Assembly: GCF_019059575.1 (NCBI RefSeq)
Contig: NW_024881700.1
Location: forward strand, 434,001 to 498,000
Reading direction: 5' to 3'
Length of the DNA stretch: 64,000 bases
Source of the DNA: Amphibalanus amphitrite
Taxonomy: Eukaryota > Arthropoda > Thecostraca > Balanomorpha > Balanidae
Part shown: piece after piece, positions 62,007 through 64,000 of the stretch
How positions within the stretch are numbered: position 1 is the first letter of the stretch
Layout: every line of letters begins with the position of its first letter
The notes under the pieces: model-generated
What the model was told of the DNA's origin: nothing
The model's database searches: none
The model's input: only the letters and a program-made list of their open reading frames with translations
Made by a program: the position numbers and the translations under genes

Positions 62007-63191
62007 CCCGCGCCCCGCTGGGCTATTCAGCCATACGCGCCCTGCTGGGGGGGGGGGGGGGGCAGATTCTGCCCCCCCCCCTGTCTAACTTCCGAACCGA
62101 TGGTCGTAGAAAGACGGGGAAAACGGCAATCGAAAGCTCTCAACAAGGCGGATCTTAAGAGCCCAATTTTTTTGCTTAAGTAGGTCAGAGGTCAGGTCAA
62201 GGTCAGGTCAAGGGTACAAAATGCAAGTTTCTACAGTATCGGCCTTGCACCGTAGTTGCCGAAGAATGGACTGAGACTGATTGCCCAAAACGTGTTCTTA
62301 GACTACCAAGACAATATTCGTTGCACACAATGTCATTCAAAGGTCAAGGTCAAGGTCAGGTCAGGTCAGGTCAGGTCACCAAAAACAAAATATAGAAAAG
62401 GGCATGTGCGACACATGTTTTATGGGTCATTTTACTCATGGAATTCAATAGGCACACTCAATAAGTGATATGGACCACCTCTGGATGAGTTTCAGGTCGA
62501 GGTCAGGTCAAGGTCAGGTCAAGTGAGGTCAAATTTTGAAGTTGGTTGTTAAGGCCTAAAAAGGTGTCTATCCGATGCAGTTTTTCACGGCGAATCGAAT
62601 GGTGCTATTTTTGTTTCCGTACGAGGTCTAGAACTTCCAAAAAAATCATTTTTCAAAAAATTTGTGTGTCGTGACGTCATACCATTTTGAATAACTCCCA
62701 CATTTTTGAACCGATTCTTCTAAAAATTGGTATGTAGGTGCACATAGACCACTTCTTTGACATATATTCCGGCTTTTTCGATAAACTCAAAATTTTGGAT
62801 TTTATAAATATTTTCCCAAAAAAGTCAGTTTTTTGGAAAAATTTTGGCCAAAATCCAAAATTTTCAAAAAACCGAGATAGCCATTTGATAGACAAAGTAG
62901 AATCACGTATAACCTTTTTTGTTACGTCTTGATTCCTTTAAAAATGAAGATGTTAGCGGCGTTTGAAATTTTGCCGTTTTTGAGGCGAAAATGGCGAACA
63001 TGACGTCACTAAAACGTCAATTTCTCAAAAATTTTCCGACGGATTTCGCTCAAATTTTCAGGGAACGTGTCAAATTGATGTATGATGAGGTACTGAAAGT
63101 TTGACGCCGCTGGCGTAACGCGTTTAGAAGTTATTGGCGAAAAACGGGAGGGGGGGGGGGCAGATTTTGCCCCCCCCCAGCGGGGCGCGGG
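62007..63191. mobile_element. 1.2-kb element with CCCGCGCCCCGCTGGG inverted ends and AGGTCA clusters
   Basis: The left end (62007) begins CCCGCGCCCCGCTGGG and the right end (63191) is its inverse. Both are flanked by TTAT (62003-62006 and 63192-63195), a possible 4-bp target duplication. Just inside each end are G-run/C-run hairpins around CAGATTYTGCC. Three clusters of head-to-tail AGGTCA sit at ~62181-62212, 62339-62377 and 62492-62527. The right half is AT-rich and non-coding, with CRE-like TGACGTCA near 62673 and 63001. Confidence 0.75.
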
Positions 63192-64000
63192 TTATGTCGC
63201 AACTCACAACCCAAAAGACAATCTCGATTTTCATTGTTACTCATCATCACGTTTGTTTGTTTGTTGGGGGTTAGGGGCGCGCCGACTGCGAGGTCATTTT
63301 GCGCTCAACTCATCATCACGTTACCGCTCGCTTTGGACTATAATCATTCAAGCATAGATGGCCTTGATTCAAGCTGGAAAACAGTTTGTGCATGTGCAAT
63401 GTGCATGAGGAGTGTCTGTCTGGATGCTCACCACCTGGTCTCCTGATATCTATACCTGAACTGTGTGAGGCTCCCATTCCTGAATCATGACACATCTGTG
63501 AATGCATCCCTCCCGCTAAATTCAGTAGTGCCAGGCAACAGGCAATGATGGCAAAAAAAAAACAATGACATGCTTTACCATGGCCTTTAAAAAATTGGTA
63601 TTGCCATACTAAGCAGTCAAAATATCCCCTTCTCTTGAAAGTTCAGCATATACATCCCAATGAGTTTGATAAGAGCAACATCCCCAGGTCAATTGGTCTT
63701 CTTACACCTGAACACTTTAAAGGAAAGGAAAGGAAAAGCTGTCAGCGTCGAGCCACTTGGCTGGTGCAAGGTACAACTATACAAAAATGTGGTAAGGTGA
63801 TGGAGTTTGCATGGAGGGTGTGTGGACTGTGGAGCCAGGACCCCACCACGGTCAGTGCACTGGAAATGAGGCTGCTTTCTGGTCCCGGCGTTTTATTCTC
63901 CGAGTGGGTTACCCCCATCTAGCGCTTAGCCTTTCAGGGTCGCGGCTGTTTTTCACCGCTCGGCCCATTCGAGATGCAAAGTTGATAGTCCCACGAAGTT
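63192..64000. other. Right end of the window, no gene recognised
   Basis: Mixed-composition DNA. A 95-codon frame at 63635-63922 (plus) has no recognised motif. Its tail overlaps sequence with GTTACCCCCATC and a GC-rich end that looks repeat-like. It is not supported as a gene. Confidence 0.4.

Noticed and set aside
63635..63922. A 95-codon frame at the right edge
   Set aside because: No recognised motif. The end runs into repeat-like sequence and the window stops soon after.

Overview
The window is animal nuclear DNA, most likely from an arthropod and plausibly a crustacean; a barnacle is only a guess. It has GT-AG introns, polyadenylation signals, LINE, SINE and DNA-transposon remnants, and proteins whose closest remembered relatives are animal, with the protein kinase C resembling Drosophila Pkc98E. 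Nothing bacterial or viral was seen.

Five genes can be supported. From left to right they are: (1) an unfamiliar secreted Val/Thr/Gln/Arg repeat protein on the minus strand (131-1477); (2) ARPC5, a subunit of the Arp2/3 actin-nucleating complex, with one coding exon on the plus strand (25089-25541); (3) a novel-type protein kinase C of the epsilon/Pkc98E class on the minus strand, assembled here from 14 coding exons between 43861 and 27626 into an intact 736-residue frame; (4) ISCA2, a mitochondrial iron-sulphur assembly protein, with two exons on the plus strand (44357-45940), head to head with the kinase across about 495 bp; (5) PPP1R21, the coiled-coil FERRY-complex subunit, on the minus strand, assembled from 15 coding exons between 61738 and 49766 into an intact 740-residue frame. 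ARPC5 and the kinase converge: their poly(A) signals face each other about 310 bp apart. These are housekeeping or signalling genes (actin, kinase signalling, Fe-S assembly, endosomal mRNA transport) and do not form one pathway.

The rest is dominated by repeats. The most striking is an 11.8-kb block (2461-14264) made of about 24 copies of a 478-bp monomer in two head-to-head arms. It ends in a perfect 57-bp terminal inverted repeat and has no unique centre, as a giant foldback element would. Each monomer carries four everted TGACCT-n-AGGTCA dyads, so the block holds well over a hundred nuclear-receptor-type half-sites. A second, unrelated element (62007-63191), upstream of PPP1R21, also carries AGGTCA clusters. 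Further elements are a CR1-like LINE end (23273-24247), a series of RNase H-bearing LINE ends (20350-21962), a 493-bp hAT-type MITE with an 8-bp target duplication (41114-41606), a 3-kb TTAA-flanked element in a PPP1R21 intron (57636-60662), two inverted copies of a roughly 300-bp SINE in the kinase introns, and a degenerate minisatellite (16558-17345).

A recurring and unexpected theme is tandem duplication of exon edges. At five exon-intron junctions in the two large genes, the splice site plus 25-60 bp of exon has been copied one to three times into the neighbouring intron, with the splice dinucleotide retained.
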